NCBI RefSeq assembly: GCF_008642335.1
Contig: NZ_CP029191.1
Location: 4,650,001-4,714,000 of the forward strand
Direction: 5' to 3'
Length of the DNA: 64,000 bases
DNA from: Streptomyces venezuelae
Lineage (GTDB): Bacteria; Actinomycetota; Actinomycetes; Streptomycetales; Streptomycetaceae
Shown: positions 54,227-62,092 of the stretch, piece by piece
Layout: each line of letters starts with the position of its first letter
How positions within the stretch are numbered: the first letter of the stretch is position 1
Translations under genes and position numbers: made by a program
The notes under the pieces: model-generated
What the model saw: only the letters and a program-made list of their open reading frames with translations
The model's database searches: none
Told to the model about the DNA's origin: nothing

Positions 54227-56903
54227 CGGCGTACTCCCGTACCTGGCGGATGAATTGCGGAACACCCTTGCGTGCGGCGGGCATCGGGCCCTCGACGTCC
54301 TCGTACGGGACGCGGTCGGCGCCGCCGCCGCGCCCTCCGGCGGGCGACGGCAGCGTGAGGCGGCGCGTGTGGGCGAGGTCGGGCCGCTCGGTGACGAAGG
54401 CGCGGCAGTCGTCGCAGAGGGGGATGGTGCGGCGTCTGCTGTCCTCCGGCGCGTACTGGGCGTCGCGCCAGCCGGTGGCGGGACCGTGCAGCGGGTTGAG
54501 CGCGCAGCAGGGCTTGTCGGTGTCGTGGTTCGCGAGCGCGGCGCGTCCCATGCGGGCGAGCGTGACGGCGGCGGCGAGATCGGCGGCCGGCACGTCGTCG
54601 TCCACGCGCCCGTCGGGCCCGCCCGCGTCCCGGTCGGCGAGCAGCGTGGCGGTGTCGAGGCAGTCCCATACGCGGGTGCGGAGTCTTGAGGGAAGTGCCG
54701 CGTCGGGGTCGAACTCGCGGGACAGGGCGTCGAGTTCCTCGTGGGCGGTGCGGCGGAGGTAGGCGGGGGAGGGGGCGGTGGGCGCGTCGAAGCCGACGAG
54801 CGCGCCGCTCCGCCCCTGCCCCTGGCCCCAGCCCTGGCTCCGGCCCCGCCCCTGCCCCTGGCCCCGGCCCTGGCTCCGGCCCCGACCGTGACCCCACCCC
54901 TGGCCCTGACCCCGCCCCCGGCCCTCACCCCCACCCCTCTGACGGATGACGTGAATCCCCGGTGCGGCAGGACGCAGCCCCGGCACCACGCGCCCGACGA
55001 TCCCGAGGACGGCGGCGACCGCGAGGAAGACGATCACGGCCCCGATCGCGCCCACCATCAGACCGGGCCAGAAGTCGGTGCTGAAGAGGCGGGGCAGGGC
55101 GGTGTCCTCGACGGGGTCGGGCACGTCGGTGCCGAGCGACGAGGTCTCGGGGGTGTCGGTGCGGGGCGAGTCGGCGAGGAACGTCAGGAGCCGGCCGAGG
55201 CGTTGGTGCAGCCGGTGGTCGTCGGAACGCTCGTCCGACGCGTCGTAGCTGATGCCGTCGGGCAGGTCGAGCGCGATGCGGTTCGCGTCGATGCGTACGT
55301 CGTACGTGACGACGTCGATGTCTCCCGAGATCGGATCGGCGACGACGTACACGCCGGACTTGCCGAGCCCGCGCTGGAGCGCGTCGGCGAAGGCCTCGGC
55401 GTCGCCGGCGGACTCGTCGTCGGGCATCTGAGGCACGAGGGCGAGGTATACGGCGCCGTAGTCGGCGTCCTTCATGCGGGAGCGGAGGCCGTCGAGTTGC
55501 CGGGTGGTGAGGGGCCGGGGGCTTTCGGGGTCGCTGTAGACCGGGTCGCGGCGCAGCCCGTCCGTGACGCGGTCGACGCGCGATGCCATGTCGGCGGCGG
55601 TGGGCGGGGGCGCGGCGCTGGAGGTGGTCTCGTCGAAGAGGGCGGTGGCGGTGAGGGCGACGGCTGCGGCGAGAACGAGGGCGAGGGCGGCCTCGACCCA
55701 GTGGAGTCGGCGGGGCCGGGGGCGGGGGCGGGGCGGTCCTTCCTCTCGCCCCTTGCTCAGGGAGACGACGTCGACGGCCGGCGTCCGCGGCCGCCGACGC
55801 CGCCACCACCGGCGTACGTATGGGGAGATCAGCAGCACGAGCAGCGGGAGGCCGGTCAGCGAGATGCCGGTGAGGAAGGACTGGTTGCGGCGGTCGGTGG
55901 GACCGATGTGCAACTCGTCGGGCTCCTCACCGCGTGCGCCGTTCGCGCCGTGCGACCCGTACTTGTCGCGGGCGGCCTCGGCCCGCCGCGCGGCTTTCTC
56001 CGGACTCAGCACGACGACGTCGGCGAACCGCTCGAAGCTGAGCAGAGGCCCGGCGTCGGACGGCAGTTCATAGAGCTGGACCGTCCAGGCGTCCTTGGCG
56101 GGCGCGCGTACGCCGAAGGCGACGGCCTGGGATACGGAGTACTCATCGACGAGCACGTACAGCCCGTCCCGGCGCAGCCGGTCGTGCACGGCACCGAGCA
56201 GCGCCTTGCTCTCCTTGGTGGCACCGGGTTCGGGCAACACGAGCACGTAGGTCCGCACACCGGTCCGCTTCCTGATCCCCTCGGCGACCTCGGCGTAGTC
56301 GGGGGTGGTGGAACGGGGGACGGCACGGGGGAGCTGATCGGTGACGTAGACGGGGTTCTTGCGGAGGTGGGCGGCGAGGGCGGCGGCTTGGGTGGAGTCC
56401 TGTGGGGACGGTTGGGGGGCGGCGGCGGAGGCGGGGGTGGCCGCGAGGAAGGGGAGGAGGAGAAGGGTGGTGAGGAGGGCGGTGAGCAACGTGGTCGAGG
56501 GGAGGCTGCGACGGCGTGCCGAGCGGGGACGGCTTCCCGCGACCTGAGGGCCCTTGGCTCCGCTACTGCGAGCGCACCTCACCCGGTCACCGTGAGCGGT
56601 CTCCGCCCCATCGCTGTGAGCGGTCCCCTCCCCCATGTTGTACGGGGCCCACGGGCCGTTTCCGTGAACGGTCCCCTCCCCGATGTTGTACGGGGCCCAC
56701 GGGCCGTTTCCGTGAGCGGTCCCCTCCCCGATGTTGTACGGGACCCACGGGCCGTTTCCGTGAGCGGTCCCCTCCCCGATGTTGTACGGGACCCACGGGC
56801 CGTTTCCGTGAACGGTCCCCGCCTCGTTGCCGTGGCGAACCCGCTCGACCCACGCGCGCCCCGCACCCTTCGCTTCCAAGGCCACAGCGTCCCCCTCGTT
56901 CAT
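54216..56903 (-). CDS. Membrane protein with two TPM-like domains, N-terminal 16-residue repeats and an NPLHG/Cys motif
   Basis: 895 residues from ATG 56903; starts at 56912 or 56582 are possible. Residues ~30-95 hold four near-identical 16-residue repeats (GTAHGNGPWVPYNIGE type). A hydrophobic segment (LPSTTLLTALLTTLLLLPFL) is next, then the first outer domain (KNPVYVTDQLPRAVP), a helix pair, the second domain (RDPVYSDPESPRPL), a helix (GLMVGAIGAVIVFLAVAAVL) and a cytoplasmic Gly/Arg/Gln-rich stretch. The end has CCALNPLHGP and LCDDCR. The repeat region keeps coding-type third-position GC in this frame, supporting the long start. It is an expanded paralogue of the adjacent 503-residue protein. 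Confidence 0.72.
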   Translation of the reverse strand: MNEGDAVALEAKGAGRAWVERVRHGNEAGTVHGNGPWVPYNIGEGTAHGNGPWVPYNIGEGTAHGNGPWAPYNIGEGTVHGNGPWAPYNMGEGTAHSDGAETAHGDRVRCARSSGAKGPQVAGSRPRSARRRSLPSTTLLTALLTTLLLLPFLAATPASAAAPQPSPQDSTQAAALAAHLRKNPVYVTDQLPRAVPRSTTPDYAEVAEGIRKRTGVRTYVLVLPEPGATKESKALLGAVHDRLRRDGLYVLVDEYSVSQAVAFGVRAPAKDAWTVQLYELPSDAGPLLSFERFADVVVLSPEKAARRAEAARDKYGSHGANGARGEEPDELHIGPTDRRNQSFLTGISLTGLPLLVLLISPYVRRWWRRRRPRTPAVDVVSLSKGREEGPPRPRPRPRRLHWVEAALALVLAAAVALTATALFDETTSSAAPPPTAADMASRVDRVTDGLRRDPVYSDPESPRPLTTRQLDGLRSRMKDADYGAVYLALVPQMPDDESAGDAEAFADALQRGLGKSGVYVVADPISGDIDVVTYDVRIDANRIALDLPDGISYDASDERSDDHRLHQRLGRLLTFLADSPRTDTPETSSLGTDVPDPVEDTALPRLFSTDFWPGLMVGAIGAVIVFLAVAAVLGIVGRVVPGLRPAAPGIHVIRQRGGGEGRGRGQGQGWGHGRGRSQGRGQGQGRGRSQGWGQGQGRSGALVGFDAPTAPSPAYLRRTAHEELDALSREFDPDAALPSRLRTRVWDCLDTATLLADRDAGGPDGRVDDDVPAADLAAAVTLARMGRAALANHDTDKPCCALNPLHGPATGWRDAQYAPEDSRRRTIPLCDDCRAFVTERPDLAHTRRLTLPSPAGGRGGGADRVPYEDVEGPMPAARKGVPQFIRQVREYAGVQ
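56632..56825 (-). repeat. Four tandem 48-bp repeats
   Basis: The unit is 48 bp (16 codons), repeated four times with a few substitutions (Val/Ala and Ile/Met changes in the product). As 48 is a multiple of three, the array leaves several frames open. It lies in the 5' part of the 895-residue protein gene, or upstream of it if translation starts at 56582. Confidence 0.85.
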
Positions 56904-57108
56904 TCGCCGCACTTTACTGTCGCGACGAGCGGAGGACCACGGGTCGCGGGAAGGGCGGTGCGAGGGTGGCGTGCGGGTGCTGGAACGGCGAACTGATCAG
57001 GCTCGAACAGCACCCATCGCGCCGCCCCGATCACTGGCGGCGGGGCTGGCGACGTTCGTAACGAGAATTTCCCGCGCGGCATCCGCCCGGCATCGGCATG
57101 ATGGCCCG

Positions 57109-57687
57109 ATGCCCGAAGAGATCCCCGCACCGCCCACTCCGCCCAGCGCCACCACATCCACCACCCCCACCCCCACCCCCCACAGAACCGACCCCCCGCA
57201 CGCCGACGCCGACGAACGTGCCTCGCTCACCGCCTTCCTCCAGTACCAGCGCGAGACGCTCGCGATGAAGTGCGCGGGGCTGACCGGTGAGCAGCTCAAG
57301 GAGCGGGCCGTGCCGCCCTCGGACATGTCGCTGCTCGGGCTCGTCCGGCACCTCGCCGAGGTCGAGCGGTCCTGGTTCCGGAACGTGCTGAACGGCGAGG
57401 CCGCGCACGCCCATTGGCAGGGGAGGGTCCCGGGGGAGCCCGCCGACTTCGACGTGGTGGACGCGGATCCCGACGAGGCGTTCGAGACGTGGCACGCGGA
57501 GTGCGCCCGCTCCCGCGGCATCGTGGCGGCCCTGAACCGCGCCGGCTCCCTCGACATCACCGTCGACTTCCGCGGCGACACGTACTCGCTGCGCTACATC
57601 CTCACGCACATGATCGAGGAGTACGCACGCCACAACGGGCACGCCGACCTGCTCAGGGAGCGGATCGACGGCGCCACCGGGGAGTAG
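57109..57687 (+). CDS. DinB/DUF664 family protein
   Basis: 192 residues from ATG 57109. After a Pro/Thr-rich leader (about 1-40) the four-helix DinB fold follows, with candidate metal ligands His in VRHLAEVERSW and His residues in HMIEEYARHNGHAD. Family members are putative metal-dependent thiol transferases or hydrolases, such as bacillithiol or mycothiol S-transferases. A detoxification role is possible. It lies alone ahead of the family-B gene. Confidence 0.87.
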   Translation: MPEEIPAPPTPPSATTSTTPTPTPHRTDPPHADADERASLTAFLQYQRETLAMKCAGLTGEQLKERAVPPSDMSLLGLVRHLAEVERSWFRNVLNGEAAHAHWQGRVPGEPADFDVVDADPDEAFETWHAECARSRGIVAALNRAGSLDITVDFRGDTYSLRYILTHMIEEYARHNGHADLLRERIDGATGE

Positions 57688-57721
57688 GTCCGGAAAACCG
57701 CCCCCGTAGGCTGACGGCCGG

Positions 57722-57772
57722 AACAGTCGGACCGGGGGACGGGCCGAGAACAGTCGGGCCGAGAACAGTCGG
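57722..57772 (+). repeat. AACAGTCGG direct repeats before the family-B gene
   Basis: AACAGTCGG occurs three times (57722-57730, 57749-57757, 57764-57772) in the 110-bp gap before the third family-B gene. It may be a regulatory array or a slippage product. Confidence 0.4.
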
Positions 57773-57797
57773 ACCGGGGACGGAGAGGGTGCCAGTC

Positions 57798-58439
57798 ATG
57801 GCCCGCTACACAGCACCGCAGACCATCGCGCGCGGCGGCTTCAGCATCAAGGTGCCGGAGACGTGGTGGGAGTTCGACGTGCGCCCCGAGTCGCGCGACG
57901 CCGCCATCCGCCAGATGATCAACGACCGCGTCCGGGCCCGCCCGGAGCTCGCCCCGCACCGGGAGACGTTCGAGGCGTTCCTGCGCAAGGCGTCGAAGGA
58001 CGCGTGGCAGTCCGGCGCGCTGTACTGCGGCTGCATGGCGGAGAGCTTCGGCGGCGATACGCCGGTGACGGGCTCGGTCACCGTCTCCCTCGTCGGCGCC
58101 CGCACGCCGGACGGCGACGTCCTCCCCACCGACCCGGACCGCATCGTCGCCCAGCTCGGCGTCCGCGAGGCCAAGCGGGAGGGGGACGCGTGGCGGAAGG
58201 TCGAGACGGTCGACATACCGGGCGTCGGCCTCGCCGCCCGCACGTACGGCATCGAGGACGTCTCCGTCCCCGGCGACGAGCGCACCATCCGCGTCGTCCT
58301 CATGCAGACCTTCATCCCGGTCCCCGGCCAGGAGGGAAAGGTGGCCCTGGTCTCCGGCAGCAGCCAGCTCCTCGAACTCGCGGACTCGTTCTTCGACATC
58401 TTCGACGCGGTGACGTCCACGTTCCGCTTCGTGGAGTGA
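57798..58439 (+). CDS. Stand-alone family-B protein
   Basis: 213 residues from ATG 57798 (GAGAGGG upstream). The family start is FSIKVPETWWEFDV; helices with MINDRVRARPELAPHRETFE parallel those of the other members. The end is IPVPGQEGKVALVSGS ... FDAVTSTFRFVE. Unlike the two cassette copies it has no adjacent WXG or family-A gene and is on the plus strand. It may serve the same secretion system in trans. Function unknown. Confidence 0.78.
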   Translation: MARYTAPQTIARGGFSIKVPETWWEFDVRPESRDAAIRQMINDRVRARPELAPHRETFEAFLRKASKDAWQSGALYCGCMAESFGGDTPVTGSVTVSLVGARTPDGDVLPTDPDRIVAQLGVREAKREGDAWRKVETVDIPGVGLAARTYGIEDVSVPGDERTIRVVLMQTFIPVPGQEGKVALVSGSSQLLELADSFFDIFDAVTSTFRFVE

Positions 58440-58526
58440 AGAACTGAGTGGAGCCCCGGAGCCCCGGAGCCACGTCATCTGCGGAGCGCCCTCGGCAACG
58501 CGGGCGAGGACTGGTACCGCTGATGC

Positions 58527-58559
58527 GGCCCGGGGCGCCACGGACTCGCGCCCCGGGCC
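58527..58559. terminator. Bidirectional terminator
   Basis: A perfect 12-bp stem (58527-58538 with 58548-58559) lies between the convergent family-B and protease genes. Confidence 0.8.
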
Positions 58560-58568
58560 CACCCACAG

Positions 58569-59447
58569 TCAGCGGCGCTTCATCGCCCGCTTGATCTTCT
58601 TCCCCGCCGCCGACTCGTCCAGCGTCTTCCACAGCTTCGCCGAGCTGAGCGACGTGTAGACGCCGGGGGCGCCCTGCGCGCCGCAGCCGTCGCCGTAGGA
58701 GACGACGCCGATGAGGATCGGGGCCTCGCGGCCGGGGACCTTGCGGAAGATGGGGCCGCCGCTGTCGCCCTGGCAGGAGTCCTTCGTCTCGACGCCGGCG
58801 CAGAAGTTGACCTTGGCGTCGTACTCCTTGTAGCTCGTCCTGCACTCGGCGTGGGACAGGATCGGGACCTTCACCTGACGCAGGCGGTCGGGCGTGTGCG
58901 TCAGGTCCGTGTCCGTGTTGCCCCAGCCCGCGACCGTCGCCTTCTGGCCCGGGCGGATCAGGGCGTCCGTGCCCTGCGTGGGGAGCGCCACGGGCGAGAT
59001 GCCGCGGACCGGCTTCTCCAGCTGCAGGAAGGCGACGTCGTACGCCTCCTTGCCCTTGAGGTAGCGCGGGTGCACGACCACGCCGCCCTTGGCGATGTTC
59101 CGTATCTGGCCCTGCCGGGAGGACAGGACCGTGCGGCCCACGGCCACTTGGAGCGTCTTCGGCTTGACCGGCTTGCCCGCGTCGTCGACCAGGCAGTGCG
59201 CCGCCGTCACCGCCGTGTCGGGGGTGACCAGGCTCGCGCCGCAGAACTGACGGTCGCGCGCGCCGCCAGGTCCCTTCTCCAGGACCGCCGTCATGAACGG
59301 GTAGGCGTCATTGGGCACTTCGGTGCCGCCGATGATCGCGTGCGCCGAGGGCGCGGAAGTGGCGACCAGCGCCAGCGCCGCGCCTGTCGCGGCGATACCG
59401 GCCGCTACGGAGGACTTGCGCGTGGGGGTTCGCAGGGTGGTTCTCAT
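58569..59447 (-). CDS. Secreted trypsin-like serine protease (S1 family)
   Basis: 292 residues. The signal peptide (VAAGIAATGAALALVATSAP ... AHA) is followed by the mature N-terminus IIGGTEVP, directly after AHA, so there is little or no propeptide. The catalytic triad is His in TAAHC, Asp in YDVAFLQ and Ser in GDSGGP. Asp in KDSCQGDSGG marks trypsin-type Arg/Lys specificity. Six cysteines pair as in S1 enzymes. A basic C-terminal tail (AAGKKIKRAMKRR) is unusual and may bind the cell surface. It is not a mycosin, so is unlikely to be the protease of the secretion system. Confidence 0.93.
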   Translation of the reverse strand: MRTTLRTPTRKSSVAAGIAATGAALALVATSAPSAHAIIGGTEVPNDAYPFMTAVLEKGPGGARDRQFCGASLVTPDTAVTAAHCLVDDAGKPVKPKTLQVAVGRTVLSSRQGQIRNIAKGGVVVHPRYLKGKEAYDVAFLQLEKPVRGISPVALPTQGTDALIRPGQKATVAGWGNTDTDLTHTPDRLRQVKVPILSHAECRTSYKEYDAKVNFCAGVETKDSCQGDSGGPIFRKVPGREAPILIGVVSYGDGCGAQGAPGVYTSLSSAKLWKTLDESAAGKKIKRAMKRR

Positions 59448-59674
59448 GGGGGGTACGTCTCTTTCGTACGTCCGTGTGACAGGAATGACGAATCACTTGG
59501 CGCGCGAAAAGTCTGTACCTGAGAGCCGCGTCAACCGGGGCTGACTGCCGTGCATTTACTCAGCTGTTCAACCATCCCAGCCATCTCAGCCGCCACAGCC
59601 GGCTCGGACATCTCGACCCTCTCGAGCCGCTTCCCTCGCGCCGAAAAGAGAGAGGGGGAATGCGTCCGGAGGGT

Positions 59675-60244
59675 TCATTCTTTTCGTTCCTCGGAATCCT
59701 CCGCGTACAACATCCGGAGGAGGGCGGTAAGTTCGGGCGCCCGTGCGCCCGTGCGCTCGCCGCCTGCGCCGCCGCGAGTGCCCGTACGCACGCCAGTGCC
59801 TCCTCGCGCAACGCCCGCTTCTCGTTGCCCTGCCGATAGCCCGCCTCGTCGTGCCGGCCGCCCTCGTCCGCCCTCGCCTCGTATCGGGATACAGCCGCTG
59901 ATTTCGCAGGAATCGGGACATTGGGGCTGAGTGGGTCGCTCCCGGGCCGAGGTGGCGTGCTCCCCGTCCCACCGTCCGAGCGCCCCCGCCCCGCGGACCG
60001 CCTTCCGGCGTTCCCGCAGGAGCGCCGCCGTCGCCGCGTCGTCCGTGTGGTCGAAGCCGTGCCGGGCGCCGATGTCGCGGGCGGCCGCGAGAAGTCTCGG
60101 CTGCGCAACCAGAGTTGCGTGGGTTATGGGGAGGAGTGACGGGTGTTCCGTGGGTGTGTCCAGGGTGGCCTCGTGGGCCTTGGCGCGTGGGGAACCGGCC
60201 CGGTCCTCCGAAGCGTCGTCCCGGAGGCTGACGGATCGTGGCAC
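59675..60244 (-). pseudogene. Probable decayed gene between protease and pilus operon
   Basis: On the minus strand one frame reads THATLVAQPRLLAAARDIGA ... LLRERRKAVRG. A second frame then continues in coding-like sequence (AGYRQGNEKRALREEALACV), and the first frame resumes near the end (LTALLRMLYAEDSEERKE). Two frame switches in an otherwise protein-like stretch suggest indels in an old gene. No family is recognised. The wider 59448-60409 region holds no other confident gene. Confidence 0.35.
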
Positions 60245-60409
60245 AGGCTACGACGCGCGCCACAAGCGCCGCACGCGGCGCCCCGCGCACCACAAAAGAC
60301 ACCGGAACCGAACCCCCGGGATCGCGCGTGGATAACGATGAGAGCTGTGAGGTTCGCGATCTTTAACGCGCCTTGAGGGGCTTATGTGCTGCTGATACGG
60401 TGCGATGAC

Positions 60410-60438
60410 TTGACATCGGACCTGGGACTGAATAGCCC
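60410..60438 (+). promoter_or_regulatory. Candidate promoter of the Tad pilus operon
   Basis: TTGACA (60410-60415), a 17-base spacer and TAGCCC (60433-60438) fit a vegetative HrdB-type promoter about 85 bp upstream of the first pilus gene. The flanking sequence is AT-rich for this genome. Confidence 0.5.
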
Positions 60439-60521
60439 GTCCGAGACCGGGTGAGAAACCCGCGAGTGTCACAAATGACGATATTTGACCGAATCTTCTT
60501 GGGTGTGCGGGGAGCAGTTGC

Positions 60522-61238
60522 GTGAAGATCCAGGAGCGTACGGGGGCGGGCAACAACCGTTCTGCCGCACCGGCTCAGCCGGGAGTCGGTGAGCGCCTTC
60601 CCGCGCCGCCTCGCGAGCGCAAACCGGCACTTGCCGCGCTGGCCGTCCTCCTCATCCTCGTCGGCGCCCTCGGCGCGACCGTGCTCGTGCTGCGCGCGGG
60701 CGACCGGATCGAGGTCGTGAAGGTGACCAGGCCCATCCAGGCCGGTGAATCCGTCGACGAGAACAAGAACATCACCGGCGTGATGGTCGCCAAGGACGAC
60801 TCCATCAACTACATCCCGTACGAGCAGCGCGGCGCGCTCAGCAAGCTCAAGGCCAAGAACACCATCCCCGGTGGCGTCGTCGCCGTCGGCGAGATGTTCG
60901 GTGCCAAGGCCGAACTGCCCGCCGGCAAGGCCTCCGTCGGTCTCTCCCTGAAGGAGGGCCAGTACCCCTCCGACATCAAGAGCGGCGACACCGTCGCCGT
61001 CTACCCCGTCGTCTCCGGCACCTCCACCGGCAAGGGCTCCAGCGGCAGCGGCTCCGCGAGCGGCACGCCCCTCGTCGCCGACGCCAAGGTGAACAACGTC
61101 GCGTCCAAGAGCGACGCCACCGTGAGCACCGGCAACCTCAACATCACCCTCGTCGTCCCGCAGGAGGAGGCCGCGGCTCTGGCGAGCGCGGCGTCCGAGG
61201 GCAAGGCCGTCGTCGCCCGCGTCTCCGACGCCGACTAG
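60522..61238 (+). CDS. CpaB-like SAF-domain protein of the Tad pilus
   Basis: 238 residues from GTG 60522 (GGGGAG upstream). A cytoplasmic 40-residue start, one helix (LAALAVLLILVGALGATVLV) and an SAF/CpaB domain (VVKVTRPIQAGESVDENKNI) follow. A Ser/Gly-rich linker (TGKGSSGSGSASG) divides a C-terminal beta part. CpaB/RcpC proteins act in the periplasmic or cell-wall space during Flp pilus assembly. It is the first gene of the operon that continues with an ATPase pair and TadB. Confidence 0.82.
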   Translation: MKIQERTGAGNNRSAAPAQPGVGERLPAPPRERKPALAALAVLLILVGALGATVLVLRAGDRIEVVKVTRPIQAGESVDENKNITGVMVAKDDSINYIPYEQRGALSKLKAKNTIPGGVVAVGEMFGAKAELPAGKASVGLSLKEGQYPSDIKSGDTVAVYPVVSGTSTGKGSSGSGSASGTPLVADAKVNNVASKSDATVSTGNLNITLVVPQEEAAALASAASEGKAVVARVSDAD

Positions 61239-61255
61239 AGGCGAGTACAAGAGAC

Positions 61256-62092
61256 ATGGCGCTCATCGCTCTCGCCGCCGACAAGGGTTCGCCCGGCGTC
61301 ACCACCGCGGCCGTCGCGCTCGCCGCCGTCTGGCCGCGCCGCGTGCTGGTCGCGGAGACCGACCCGGCCGGCGGCGACCTGGTCTACCGCAGCGCCGCCG
61401 CGCACGGCGGACCGCTCAACCCCAACACCGGCATGCTCTCCATCGCCGCCACCGCACGCCGTGGACTCGTGCCCGACCAACTCTGGGACCACACGCAGCC
61501 CTTGAGCGGCGGCCTCGAAGTCCTCGTCGGCCTCGGCATCGCCGAGCAGGCCGCGGGTCTCGCGGGGCTCTGGCCCACCCTCGGGCGCGCCTTCTCGCAG
61601 CTCGCCGACTCCCCGAACGCGCCCGCCGACGTGATAGCGGACTGCGGCCGGATCAGCGGCGACGGCCCGGTCGTCGAGCTGTTCCCGCACGCGGCGCTCG
61701 TGCTCCTCGTCTCGCGCACCGAGCCCGAGGCCATCGCCCGCGTCCGCGACCGCGCCGCCGCCCTCGCCACCAAGCTGCACGGCGGCCCGAGGGGTGCCGC
61801 TTCCCTGGCGCAGCCGCTCATCGGCGTCCTCCTGATCGCCGACCCCTCGACCTCGGCGAAGCTCGTCCACCAGGTCAACGACATGCTGATGGCCGCGCAG
61901 ACCGGCGCGCGCGTCGTGGGCACCCTCGCCGACGACCCCGCGGGCGCCGACCAGCTGGCCGGGCGCCGCCGCGGCCGGCTCGACAAGTCGCTGCTCATCC
62001 GCTCCGCGCGCAAGGTGACCGTCGACCTGTACCAGCAGTACGGCGCCGCCTGGACCAACCCCGTCGCGCAGCAGCCCGGGACGGGCCGATGA
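61256..62092 (+). CDS. MinD/ParA-like (TadZ/CpaE-type) protein
   Basis: 278 residues. A deviant Walker A (ADKGSPGVTTAAVALAA, lacking the usual GKT) and the following ETDPAGGDLVYR mark a SIMIBI-class NTPase. DVIADCGRIS is the Walker B region. In Tad systems TadZ/CpaE localises the pilus machine to the pole. The loss of the Lys in the P-loop suggests weak or no ATP hydrolysis. Its stop overlaps the CpaF start by four bases. Confidence 0.82.
   Translation: MALIALAADKGSPGVTTAAVALAAVWPRRVLVAETDPAGGDLVYRSAAAHGGPLNPNTGMLSIAATARRGLVPDQLWDHTQPLSGGLEVLVGLGIAEQAAGLAGLWPTLGRAFSQLADSPNAPADVIADCGRISGDGPVVELFPHAALVLLVSRTEPEAIARVRDRAAALATKLHGGPRGAASLAQPLIGVLLIADPSTSAKLVHQVNDMLMAAQTGARVVGTLADDPAGADQLAGRRRGRLDKSLLIRSARKVTVDLYQQYGAAWTNPVAQQPGTGR

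Noticed and set aside
54741..56996. A 751-codon open frame on the plus strand
   Set aside because: Antisense to the 895-residue membrane protein; kept open by GC bias and by the 48-bp repeats.
58569..59447. The secreted protease as the mycosin of the type VII system
   Set aside because: It has a chymotrypsin-type GDSGGP triad, not the subtilisin-type triad and C-terminal membrane anchor of mycosins.
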